From positions 38,107,565 through 38,171,564 of the forward strand of contig OX411555.1 of NCBI GenBank assembly GCA_948146395.1: 64,000 nucleotides of DNA. Reading direction: 5' to 3'. The stretch is from Fragum whitleyi (taxonomy: Eukaryota > Mollusca > Bivalvia > Cardiida > Cardiidae). Both the position numbers and the translations under genes were made by a program. Below the pieces are notes generated by a model. It was not told the origin of the DNA. It worked only from the letters and a program-made list of their open reading frames with translations, and searched no databases. Positions 54,840-64,000 of the stretch are shown in pieces (position 1 is the first letter of the stretch; each line of letters begins with the position of its first letter).

Positions 54840-57389
54840 TCTTAAACCTATATTTTCGACTCCCGATTAGGGAAGGACAGAATATTAAATAGATATTATT
54901 GGCATTAATTTTTTGTCTGTTATCATTAGCCTATATGATAAATATAATCTAAATCTCTAAATATTTAAATGTAATTAGCTTTTGATGAAAATGAGTATCG
55001 TACTGTTATTTGACCGCGTAACAAAGCAGTGGTTATAATCCGTTTTTCAATCAACACGTTTTGACGTTCGGTCCATTTCACAAAATAGAGAAAAGGATCT
55101 GTTTATTTTGAAATGGTAATCGAGTGTTTTTGTATTTTAAATCAATTTTTTAAGCAAAAGATGTGTATATCAATGAATAAAAAAAAAACTTGCATAAATC
55201 TACATCATTTTTTATGACTGGCGTTTAAGTTGTTTTTTGTTTCTCAAATGAAAAATTCACATGATGTGAAATAGCATTCTCACTTCTCCGAGATATAGAA
55301 TTCCAAAACTTGCCTTTTCCCCACTGATTTTTTTTTAATGGAATTTGATTTCTTTGAATATATTATACTATAATACTCTTTATTCGAGGGATGAACTATC
55401 TTGAATAAGTTTGCTGAAAAAGTTTAGGTTAAGAATATAAAAAATATTAAGTACCACTTTTCGAGCTTTATAGTTCCATCGGTGGTGACGATTTGATTAC
55501 CTTTTTTGTGTATCATGGGTGCTTGCATCTAATTCCTTTGAAAAAGATAAATACGAAGAGTTTTTACTTACAGCAGTAAATAAAAAAAAAATGTAGAATA
55601 GTCCTAATTGTCCGTCCGGTATCACTATTAATCACTGATCGCATTTGTTAACATCGTTACTTGTATATTTTCCTACATTTAAAAAATTGTCAACTATACA
55701 GGATGTTTAAAATTCGATACCCAGTGTCAAAGGAGATAACCATGACACGTATCTTACAAACAGGTCAGTTACTAAGACAGACTTAAATTCATACTAAATA
55801 TGGAGGAGAATCAACTAAAAAAGTTTCAAAATTATTTACAATCAACAAATAATAAGCATACTTTTTTAAATGGGAGAAAGTGTAAACTTTCACACCTAAG
55901 ATAGCAAACCAAAGATCTTGACAAGCATAACAAATAATGACACCTGACAAGGTGTTTAATCCTTCTTACCAAATTGAAAATTAAGAAATTATCAAAGTCC
56001 ATATATCATGATTTAAATAGATGTTTTGTTAATGCCCTTTTTATTCTACCCATAACTACTTTTTTTGGCTACTCTTTTACTTTATTTTTTCCTATTACAT
56101 TCTTCCCTACGATCCTTGTCAATATACTCTGGTGGTTGAGATTAGGTGTCACTTTCTATAGTAATGCTTATGAAGCCCCCCCCCCCCCAAAAAAAAAAAC
56201 AACAACAACAAAAAAAAAAAATAAAAATAAATAAAGAAAATATAAGCTAAACAATTTTGAAGTTTCAATTTATTTCTTTCTCTGTCGATTCAGTTAGAAA
56301 GGCTATTTTACTTTTGTGCCTTGGAGTTATCATTCAGAATATCTTGTATCCGTAAAAACTCTTCCAAAAATGTTTTGAGTATGCCAAATGATTCCATATT
56401 TGTGCCTTATTTACCTCTGTTAACACTTTTCAATGAAATTTACGAATACTTTCAAAAAAATTAATTTATGTAACAGATTTTCCTTATTTTTCACGCACCC
56501 CAGTCTAAGCATACATATGTCACTATGCTAACGAAATTCAAAGCCGCTTTGTATGATTTCGTAAAAATAATAGAATTTGTGCTCTTCGAAGATACCCAAC
56601 TGCATAACAAATTATTCACTGCACAAGGTAGAAATGCCTAAGGCTTAAGGCAATTTTACGAATATCTGGATCATCCCTCGTACAATTTAACAAAAAGAGT
56701 TATGTTGATTGTATATGGCTTTCTTTTTTACTTCGAAGAAGAAATGAATCATTAAGAAAATGGCACGAATTACGTTATGATAACTGATTTGTCACTTTAC
56801 AATTACAATTATACATCAAACTTAATAATCTGAGAAACGGCTATCTTGTATGGTGGACGGACGTTTTGGCCACGGATGTTTTGGCCAGGACATTTTGGAC
56901 ATGGACGTTTGAGCCACAATTTTTTTCAAAATAGGACCTTTTGGCCAAAAATAGTAGATGGGAGAAAAAGTTATTACGTGTATATGAATTCCTTATCAAG
57001 TTATAGTTGTTATTTTAGTCATTTAAGTAATATTACCGATCGCGATCGCCCTATTTTCCCTCCAATGAAAGGCCGCTATTTCGTTTGAAATTAAAAAAAA
57101 GTATATCCCGTAACCTGACGATCTGCTCGAAGAAGTGTAGGTCATAATTGGCGGGGACTACATTCAAAACCAGACAGTGACGTCATAATCTTGTCTGATA
57201 AAATGTCCCAAAAGATCCTTAACTTGTAATCGAGTATTCATAAAAAATGTTTAGTGAATGTTCTTTTGAAGTTATCCTTATACACAATTACTCATTAAAG
57301 GAGGAGAAAATTCTTGAATAATCTGTTTTCTTCTAACATCTTATTGCAAACTTTATATTATTGATAAGGAAAATGCCGTGATTCTTTTT
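54840..57389. other. Interior between GTGCAC arrays, no gene found
   Basis: AT-rich. Has a C13 run followed by A/C-rich simple sequence at 56176-56225, and at 56848-56950 a degenerate repeat of about 15 bp around GACGTTTTGGCCA. No transposase or host exon recognised. Confidence 0.45.
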
Positions 57390-57672
57390 GTTTCAATGGG
57401 GTTAAACACCGCTTTCAACATTCCTTCAGCAACATTGCGTAGCTGGATAACTGAATTCCTGGTATTTCTTACACCAGTACTACCATTCCTAGTCTCAAGC
57501 TGCTATCCCACAGTGGTCTACGATTATCAACCCATAAGTGGGAAACAAATCAACCCATAAGTGGCAAACAAACCTACCCATAAGTGGAAAACAAATAGTT
57601 GGAAAGGATGACAGCCACCATTGGCGGGCAAACCCGGGGACCATTTGAATGATAGTCCGACGAGCTAATACT
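57390..57672 (-). mobile_element. SINE-R copy with internal triplication
   Basis: Body from GGGGTTAAACACCGCTTTC to the head (CGGGCAAACCCGGGGACC, TACTGCGCAGC). The 23-bp unit CAACCCATAAGTGGGAAAC.. occurs three times in a row at about 57530-57598, where other copies have one. Confidence 0.8.
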
Positions 57673-57996
57673 GCGCAGCTGAAAATGCCGTGGTTGATAA
57701 CTGTTTTTCTAAAACAAAAACTATTGGGAGGCATAATAGACCGCAAAAAACTAACTAAAAGGAATACAAATCCATTAGCAGCAATCACGAGGTTTTGTTC
57801 ACCGAACGTTCTCGACTGATATTGTCTCGCCAAACGAAGAAACCCGATGATGATTAACTTTGCTCCTCCCACTTTTTGTTTATCTCGATTCGATTAAAGA
57901 ATGTATGACGCAACAAAAATGAATGACATCATTGATTGACGTGAAACTCAATTGAACTAGCGTTATTTGATGAAAAAATAAGGCGATCGGTAAAAC

Positions 57997-58098
57997 GGTT
58001 ATAGTTCATATTCTGATAATTTACGCGTATAACCTTGTGCTCCGCTAACGCTCCGCTTAGGTTATATCGCGTAAATTGCCAGAAATGAACTATAACTA
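57997..58098. repeat. About 100-bp imperfect palindrome
   Basis: GGTTATAGTTCAT..AATTTACGCGTATAACC faces GGTTATATCGCGTAAATT..ATGAACTATAACT, about 38-bp arms. The loop has GCTCCGCT twice (58040, 58050). Confidence 0.8.
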
Positions 58099-58119
58099 TT
58101 ACATATTGATATTTTTTTC

Positions 58120-58690
58120 CATTTTGATGTGTTTATTCACTCAATAGTATATCTTAATATATCTGAAGAAGAATTAAATAATATCTTTACTATGCAAAGA
58201 TAATGAAGACTAAATTGAAAATACTTTGAGATATCTAGTATGATGTAAAGTTTACAAAATTTATTTTTTAAACATATTTCTTTCAGAAAACAAATGAAAA
58301 TATAGGATAAACAATTAAAATGTTTAAATGTTCAATAATATTCACAAATAATCTTTAACACTAGGGTATAGGCGCAAATGTAATAGATAATAATGTTGAC
58401 CAATAATGGTAACTGTCATATTTGGAATAAACATAGCGATTAACACCTAGGGTAATAAGAGTTACACAATAAGCTTATCAATAGGAACCCGAGATAAACA
58501 ACATGCCTCTTACTAGTTCTGTAAACACGTAAAATGAAAACTAAGGCTAGAAATAGACTAAGAGTCTTGATGCGAATCTTACCGCGTCGAAATACCAAGT
58601 AATTCCAAATTGGCCCGATATTCTAAAACGGTTTATAACAAAGGTTAAAGGGATCCAATGTAAGCTTGTATTTGATTGGTCAATGTGGTT
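58120..58690. other. No recognised feature
   Basis: AT-rich sequence between the palindrome and array B. Confidence 0.4.
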
Positions 58691-58699
58691 TCTCTGAAA

Positions 58700-58865
58700 A
58701 TTTAAGGGTGCACCCCAATTTCTCAGTGGTCGTAAAAATATAGGGGTGCACCCGTAAATTTTACGGGCCCATCCTCATAATTTGGACGTGCACCCCCCAA
58801 AAATAGGGGTGCACGTCCAAATTTAGACGTGCACGACTACAAAAAGGCTTTCGACCCATTTAGTG
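58700..58865 (-). repeat. GTGCAC array B, inverted relative to array A
   Basis: GTGCAC or variants at 58708, 58727, 58746, 58766, 58788, 58809 and 58829: spacings 19-22. Ends with GTGCACGACTAC then CTTTCGACCC, the reverse complement of the left border of array A, so the two arrays face each other across about 4 kb. Confidence 0.85.
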
Positions 58866-60404
58866 CGCCATACCTACAGGCGCGGGACTCCTTCGAGTAG
58901 GGGAAATAACTCTACTTCTGACGGTGATCGTGAATATATTTTTTGTACGGAAGTTTATGCAAGGTAAGATAAATAAAAAAAAAGAACTTTGTATAAAAAA
59001 ATTGAATAATTATCAATAATTAATTTTAACTGTTAAGGTTTAGCCTACATAGTGTGGCTTCGTTTCAAATTGTAGTTTTGTCTGCACACCGACAAGGTAG
59101 ATGTCTATCCGTGACCTAAAGGCTTTTCTTCATGGCCCATGCTCGCGTCAGTTTACGGTTTTTGAAATTCTGGAAATCCCTGGAAATAATTTTGTCTGTG
59201 TCGTTTTCTCTCTCTCTCTCCCTCTCTCTCTCTCCTTTTCCAATATAATCTACGGGCACAATTAACGGTCAAATCAAATATGTTTATTTTTGTTTTGCAT
59301 TAATTCTCGAAAATATGGATGTTCGCGAATAGGACCAAATATGAATGCATGTCAGGTACGGAAAGTTAAGAAAGGCCTATTTCATCGTCAGTGGCCGGAC
59401 AACCAATCAAAAATTGTTCTAAATCCAGGGATCGTGTTTGACCCCAAACCCTGAGTATCTTAATCTTTTCTGTCAGCCGGGTGCCATCTTTACCCTTAAA
59501 TTGACAGTATTAATTATTGAAATGAATTATAAATACATGTGTAGCAAAAATCAATTGTCACCTTCATATCTCTATAAAAAGATTCATATGAAATATATAT
59601 CTGTATAAAGATATAAAAGAGACAATTCAAGAATTCAATCAGCATAACCAATAAATATTCACATATTATTTAATAACATGCATTTTATTAAATTGACCCC
59701 CCCCCTTTCAACTGCAGTTTAGACCTCTAGAAATTCACAGTCAATGGGTTAATGATTTAAGAATTTAGGGTAGATGACCCGTTATAGAATTTAACCCTCC
59801 CCCCCTCCGAAAAAAAAGTTCTTCTTCAAGTCTTTAATTATTCTTAAGTAATTTAAGAGGTAAATTGTATTGAAAACAGTCTGGAAAAATAAGAAATTTT
59901 GCTTGTGACAAGCAATTTCTTCTTGTTCCAAATTGTTCAGTTATCAAAGGCTACCAAAAAAGTTGAGCATTGAATAGGCAACTATTTTATAAATCAGGAT
60001 AGAATGGAAATGATATGGCGATTATCTACAGGCCCAAAGGACCAATAAATATGGGTGTGGCCGGATGGGCCTTTTTCACTATTAACTCTTTGACTGACAT
60101 CTCATTAGTCATCTCCTCCCGGCAACTTTGCCAGAATGTTACTTGGCTGAGTCAACTGCTTACCGATAGAATTCGGGTAAGCGGTTAAGGGCAAGAATTT
60201 CCCCAATATTTTAAAACTTGATATCTTATCCGACATTCCGGGTAGCAGAAAATGGTGGCGAGGGAACAAGGGTAAAAAGGGAATTAACCGGTATAAAACC
60301 TTTTAGATTCTATGAATATTCTTCTCCCTTGACTGTGGAAATGAGAAAAAAGACGGGCGTTAACACTAAACTCATGATTGCGAAATGCGAAGTGCTCTGG
60401 ACCT
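58866..60404. other. Intergenic stretch with simple repeats and MITE scraps
   Basis: TC microsatellite at 59205-59237; MITE-X scrap at 59424-59462 (CCAGGGATCGTGTTTGACCCC); TTAA-B-type hairpin at 59882-59937 (AGAAATTTTGCTTgtgacAAGCAATTTCTTC). Otherwise nothing supported. Confidence 0.5.
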
Positions 60405-60414
60405 TCAATCATGC

Positions 60415-60498
60415 ATCTTCGCAAGCGTAGGGTTCTAACTTCACTATGTCCCTTACGTATGGAAAATAGTGGACTTAGAACCCTTGGCCTACGAAGAT
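60415..60498. repeat. 84-bp imperfect hairpin
   Basis: ATCTTCGCAAGCGTAGGGTTC..CACTAT faces AATAGTGGACTTAGAACCC..CTACGAAGAT. Confidence 0.75.
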
Positions 60499-60601
60499 GT
60501 CAATAATCAGGTCTAGTGTTCCAGATAATCACAAACTAAGGGATTGGCAGCTGGGGTTCGGAACGGACGTCGTAGTGGTAGGAGTGTGAGAAACACTAGC
60601 A

Positions 60602-60728
60602 CTGCGTTCAGAATGACGAAACGGTGCAAATTATTTGCAAATTATACCCCGCTTTGCGCGCAAGTGCACGTACAAAGCGGGGCATAAATGAGCAAACAGT
60701 TTGCACCGTTTTGTCATCCTAAACACAG
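60602..60728. repeat. Hairpin family V, copy 2
   Basis: CTGCGTTCAGAATGACGAAACGGTGCAAA.. and ..TTTGCACCGTTTTGTCATCCTAAACACAG are inverted; inner CCCCGCTTTG/CAAAGCGGGG. Confidence 0.8.
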
Positions 60729-61008
60729 GGCATATATATATATAGTCTGCTGTAAGTGTTCCGGCGATCACCGACGGATTTGACTGAAAAACTGTCAAAT
60801 GTTAAAAGTGGGGTTACATACATACAACTAATCAAATAGAAACAGCGTACTTACAGCAGCAATAAAGATGTCGTTGAGACATTTTGGTCACTCGTCGATT
60901 TATGACAGAAAGCCTAAAGCACATATGACGTTTGCAGGTCTAACGGCAGATGTTTCCTTTTTAACAACTTATGCCAATGATCACCATCAGCCTTTCAAAT
61001 TTTCACCA

Positions 61009-61255
61009 GGGCCCGAGGTTATAAAACTTTTCACATACTCAATTCACTGAAAATTTTCTCAAATTTCAATTCAAGAATCAAACCGTAATTCTATTTTAAT
61101 ACTCATTTTAATGTATTAACATAAAAGATAATATGAATAAGTTGTTATAAATAACAACTTATTAACATTATCTTTTATTTTCATACATTTATTTAAATTC
61201 GAAATTTGAGAACATTCTCAGTTGAGCCTGAGAAAAGTTTTATAACCTCGGGCCC
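61009..61255. mobile_element. Fold-back MITE (247 bp)
   Basis: GGGCCCGAGGTTATAAAAC / GTTTTATAACCTCGGGCCC termini, with the inversion continuing inward to a centre AATAAGTTGTTAT-aa-ATAACAACTTATT, so most of the element is one long imperfect hairpin. Confidence 0.85.
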
Positions 61256-61285
61256 AGAACCACCAGACGACTCCAAAACTAAATT

Positions 61286-61524
61286 TGAGCCTGTGCGTGG
61301 CATTTCCAAAAATTTGAAATGTTCCTGATGTGCAAACATTGAAAGGCATAGACAGCTAAAAACTGTTAATATAAAGATACCCGATTGTCAACAGATACTT
61401 TGAGAACTTTTCTGTCCACTAAGCGTAAGTTAAGACTCTGGTCAGATTGTGTCGATGCACAGGCTAGCCAAAGTCTTTGCTTGGTGCACCTTTGAAATGG
61501 TTGGAAATGGCACGCACATGCTCA
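61286..61524. mobile_element. MITE-U copy 3
   Basis: TGAGCCTGTGCGTGGCATTTCC ... GGAAATGGCACGCACATGCTCA. Confidence 0.8.
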
Positions 61525-61619
61525 TTTGCATACTGTGAGAAATAGAGGATAATTGTTTGTTTCAGTGTAAGCTCGATTTATATTTCATTGAGAGAAGTAC
61601 ATGTATAAGTAATCATTTC

Positions 61620-61880
61620 ATGAGTGGTGGGGTATAAGTTTTTGATAATTTCACTGGTTTGATGATGGGTTTATCAAAAGACAATTTACCATTATGCATC
61701 GATAATCCAAAAAAAATCATTAATGACGGTATAAGCATTTAAGAAATAGACGATATTAAATGAGTGGTCATTGAATACCGAATGTATTAAACGAGTCACC
61801 AATAAACAGATAAAAACGTGGCTTTGCAGTGTTTCAAAATTCAGAGTTTGCAGTCTTGCGGCATATACTGGCTGCTTTCT
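61620..61880. repeat. Repeat family S, copy 3 (partial)
   Basis: GGGGTATAAGTTTTTGATAATTTCACTGGT and AACAGATAAAAACGTGGC recur from the copies at 1.0 and 10.0 kb. Confidence 0.55.
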
Positions 61881-61886
61881 ACTAAA

Positions 61887-62127
61887 TGAGCATTTGCGTG
61901 ACCGTTTCCAACCATTTGACATGTGCCTGAAGTAGAAACATTGAGCAGCCTAGACAGTCACATAGTGCAACGAGGAGATAATCTGACTGTCTAAAGACAA
62001 CTTGAGACCCTATCTCTCTACAAAGTGCACAGTGAAGACTATGGTCAGACCGTGCGTCTGCACATGCTGGCCTAAGTCTTTGCTTGGCGCACTTTTTAAA
62101 TTGTTGAAAATGTCACGCACAGACTCA
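61887..62127. mobile_element. MITE-U copy 4
   Basis: TGAGCATTTGCGTGACCGTTTCC ... AATGTCACGCACAGACTCA; internal CAGACCGTGCGTCTGCACATGC. Confidence 0.75.
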
Positions 62128-62397
62128 AACTATTTTGAGAAAAATACGCGTTAGACTGGTTGAAATGTTGAATTGAGATTGGAAATATGTTTAAAACAAA
62201 ATTAAAATTGACCTGGATAAGTGCGCTGATCCAAGGAACACTTTAATTAAACTTTTCTGCCCTGCATCAACACCTTTAAAGTCCTCTCATAATCATACCG
62301 TCCCTGCGTTCAGGGTGCAAAAACGTTTGCAAACGTATAAAAAATATTCCGCGTTTTGCTAGTGTACTTCACGACATAAAACGAGGAACTATTTATA

Positions 62398-62853
62398 GTC
62401 AATCTTGCTCAAGCGACCATGTCTATTAAGGGACCGTTTCTATTAAACGACCGTTTTCAAAATCCCTTTCTTTAAATGAAAATATCTTTAAAAGTAGACA
62501 TTATTGGTCTTAAAATCATTGTAAATAAATCATTTGCTGTTAAATAAATCATTTGCTGTTAAAACTCAGTAGAATCGTCACTAAGACATACTACTGAGTT
62601 TAAACAACAAATGGTTATTGAGAAATTTGCACTGTGTATAGTTCCACAAGTTTATGTGAGTATCGAGAAACCGTTATTGCCTATCATTTTCAATGTAAAA
62701 TTGATCTTTGACGCCTCACTATAAATTGTACCACTGTACAGACATATAAAGTTGAAATTATGTTTCTTATTTGTAAACAGACGTGTACTAAACGACCATT
62801 CTCTTTAACGACCGCTTTTTGATAGTCCCGTAAGTGGGCGCTAAATATAAGGT
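62398..62853. mobile_element. TA-B MITE copy 3, enlarged
   Basis: GTCAATCTTGCTCAAGCGACC at the left, GACCGCTTTTTGATAGTCCCG..GCGCTAAATATAAGG at the right. Has a short internal duplication (AAATAAATCATTTGCTGTT twice, 62523-62561) and the ACTCAGTAGAATCGTC..ACTACTGAGT centre. Confidence 0.65.
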
Positions 62854-63356
62854 TACGTTGCATCATGACCTCAGACCAAATATTTTGCATAGCTTATCTT
62901 GAATAAGAAGAGTCCGAGATTAAAAAACAACAACAAACTTTATTGTGCTTAACGTAGAATTATTCAAATTTCATCTTGCGATTGAAGCTGCAGTCCCGTT
63001 GTAATACTTTGATAGAAGTAGGCCTATGAACACAAAGAAAATACCTTTATTAATAAGATGTTACAAATAAAAAAATATGAGCATTTTCTTATATTAATTT
63101 AAAGAAAATTAAGTTTCAGCCAATTTTAAGTTGAGCATGCGAAAAAGTCACTGATATATTTATGTACTGTCAGTTGTTCTTATAATATTTTCATTACACA
63201 AAATATTCAAATGTTGTTTATTTTTATTTATTTTTTTGTTTGTTTTGGAATCCATTTAAACAGTTTAAACGAAATATGGTTCAGATTTGAATTTTTATAC
63301 CACAATTTTGATTCATTGAACATCGTTCGAAAGTACACAAACATTTTTATGTCCAT
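62854..63356 (-). other. 3' flank of the 68-aa gene
   Basis: Probably 3' UTR down to about 63.2 kb, then AT-rich intergenic DNA with nothing recognised. Confidence 0.35.
63217..63232 (-). promoter_or_regulatory. Poly(A) signals for the 68-aa gene
   Basis: Three overlapping AATAAA hexamers (seen as TTTATT on the plus strand) sit 125-140 nt downstream of the TGA of the 68-aa ORF, a typical distance for a short 3' UTR. Confidence 0.45.
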
Positions 63357-63563
63357 TCAAATATCAACCATAGTCAAGACCGAGTTTCCGCCGGGAATAG
63401 TGCTTGCTATACCGTATGCAACGCTCCTCGCTGCTTCTTTATCGTTACCCGTTGCCGCATAGACGCCAGCTCGAGCCACGTTGTAGAAGAAATCCACCAC
63501 AGGAATGAAATTGACCACTCTGTGAACTTTACGTTCTGCCTTCGAAACTGACCCGTTACCCAT
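63357..63563 (-). CDS. Small basic protein of unknown function, 68 aa
   Basis: A complete ORF in what looks like the last exon of a minus-strand gene. It begins MGNGSVSKAERK and ends LTMVDI followed by TGA. The start ATG sits in a near-perfect Kozak context (GTAGCCATGG). Six bases upstream is a 3' splice site: ATTCCAG preceded, at about -24, by a consensus branch point TACTAAC, so an upstream untranslated exon is expected outside the window or in 63.6-64.0 kb. The middle has the look of a structured domain (NFIPVVDFFYN, then RAGVYAATGN, then KEAARS) with no clear membrane helix. The N-terminal MGN with serines at 5 and 7 only weakly resembles a myristoylation signal. I do not recognise the family. 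Overlapping AATAAA signals lie about 125 nt past the stop. Translation could start further upstream if the preceding exon is coding. Confidence 0.65.
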   Translation of the reverse strand: MGNGSVSKAERKVHRVVNFIPVVDFFYNVARAGVYAATGNDKEAARSVAYGIASTIPGGNSVLTMVDI

Positions 63564-63569
63564 GGCTAC

Positions 63570-63596
63570 CTGGAATATTGAATTGTTAGTATAAGC
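63570..63596 (-). promoter_or_regulatory. 3' splice site and branch point of the 68-aa gene
   Basis: Read on the minus strand: TACTAAC, then a short AT/pyrimidine stretch, then ATTCCAG. The exon begins GTAGCCATGG. The branch-point match is exact to the textbook consensus, which supports this as a real intron-exon border. Confidence 0.6.
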
Positions 63597-63947
63597 ACGA
63601 AACTTCACCAAGATTGGTTTCTGCATACGATTGAAAGCTGAATAGTTAAGGCAGACAAAAAAGTAAAAAAGCAAGATAACAAAAATATTCTAGCTTTTTT
63701 TTTTATTTCTAGAACCGTTAAAACTTAATCGGTTACAAAATATTATACTTTTTTCTATTGAGATATAAATCTAAACCTTCAGTAACCAAAATGAAGGTTT
63801 GATGTTTCATCCGCCATAAAATACTCGGGAAAAATTGCCTCATTTTACCTCATTCAAACATACTAAACAAACTGAATTCTGTAAAAGACCCACTACATTG
63901 TAAAACGTCATTAACATAAAAGGTGAAACGAAAGCCGAAATTTCTAA

Positions 63948-64000
63948 GTAGAAGAAAGAATGATAGAAAGAAAGAGAGAAAGAAAGAATGAAAGAAAGAA
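63948..64000 (+). repeat. GAAA-type microsatellite at the window end
   Basis: GAAAGAAAGA-like units running to the last base. Confidence 0.9.

Noticed and set aside
57495..57872. 125-codon minus-strand ORF
   Set aside because: About half of it is SINE-R sequence including the 23-bp triplication; no supporting splice or family features.
60850..60960. Possible minus-strand leader exon with donor GTAAGTAC near 60850
   Set aside because: A donor-like site alone; no promoter, acceptor or continuity with the LRR gene could be shown.

Overview
This window is non-coding-rich genomic DNA from a metazoan, most likely a bivalve mollusc. The evidence is AT-rich sequence, spliced exons with GT-AG borders, no operon structure, tRNA-derived SINEs, and at least ten copies of repeat elements of the 'pearl' type known from bivalves (tandem core, ACGG microsatellite, hairpin ends). 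I cannot name the species from the sequence alone.

Only two host genes are supported, both on the minus strand. The main one runs through most of the window. A first coding exon at 50486-50772 encodes a signal peptide and a cysteine-rich LRR N-terminal cap. It is followed by three exons of exactly 72 nt, each one leucine-rich repeat, at 37641-37712, 13647-13718 and 740-811. All junctions are phase 2 with clean GT-AG sites. The three repeats in order resemble LRR1-LRR3 of adhesion GPCR group A (GPR124/GPR125; Drosophila remoulade). The rest of that gene (further LRRs, Ig, hormone-receptor, GAIN and 7TM parts) would lie beyond position 1. The visible introns are 12.8, 23.9 and 12.8 kb. The second gene is a single-exon 68-codon ORF at 63357-63563 with a strong acceptor and branch point, a Kozak start and poly(A) signals. 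Its function is unknown.

The rest is layers of mobile DNA. (1) Ten pearl-like, Helentron-type non-autonomous elements, nine on the plus strand. They share a start (ACAAGAG or CTAGAAAG followed by a short hairpin and TCGCTC), an ACGG-rich block, a hairpin and an end GAGCT in an A-run, but carry unrelated tandem cores of about 155, 165, 166 and 166-178 bp. The copy at 23520-27015 holds about 17 monomers arranged as a 1.31-kb higher-order repeat. (2) Many MITE families, several with long central palindromes: two with TTAA borders, two with TA borders, and others starting CAGGG or TGAGCC. (3) tRNA-derived SINEs of at least two kinds, one with a perfect 13-bp target duplication. (4) A possible solo LTR near 44.1-44.6 kb. 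Elements are often nested two or three deep, for example at 2660-5997 and 34914-36722.

The region 53.6-58.9 kb, upstream of the LRR gene, is different. It has a strongly T/G-biased minisatellite and two inverted arrays of GTGCAC spaced about 20-21 bp apart, roughly 4 kb from one another. No CRISPR, rRNA, operon or autonomous transposase gene was seen.
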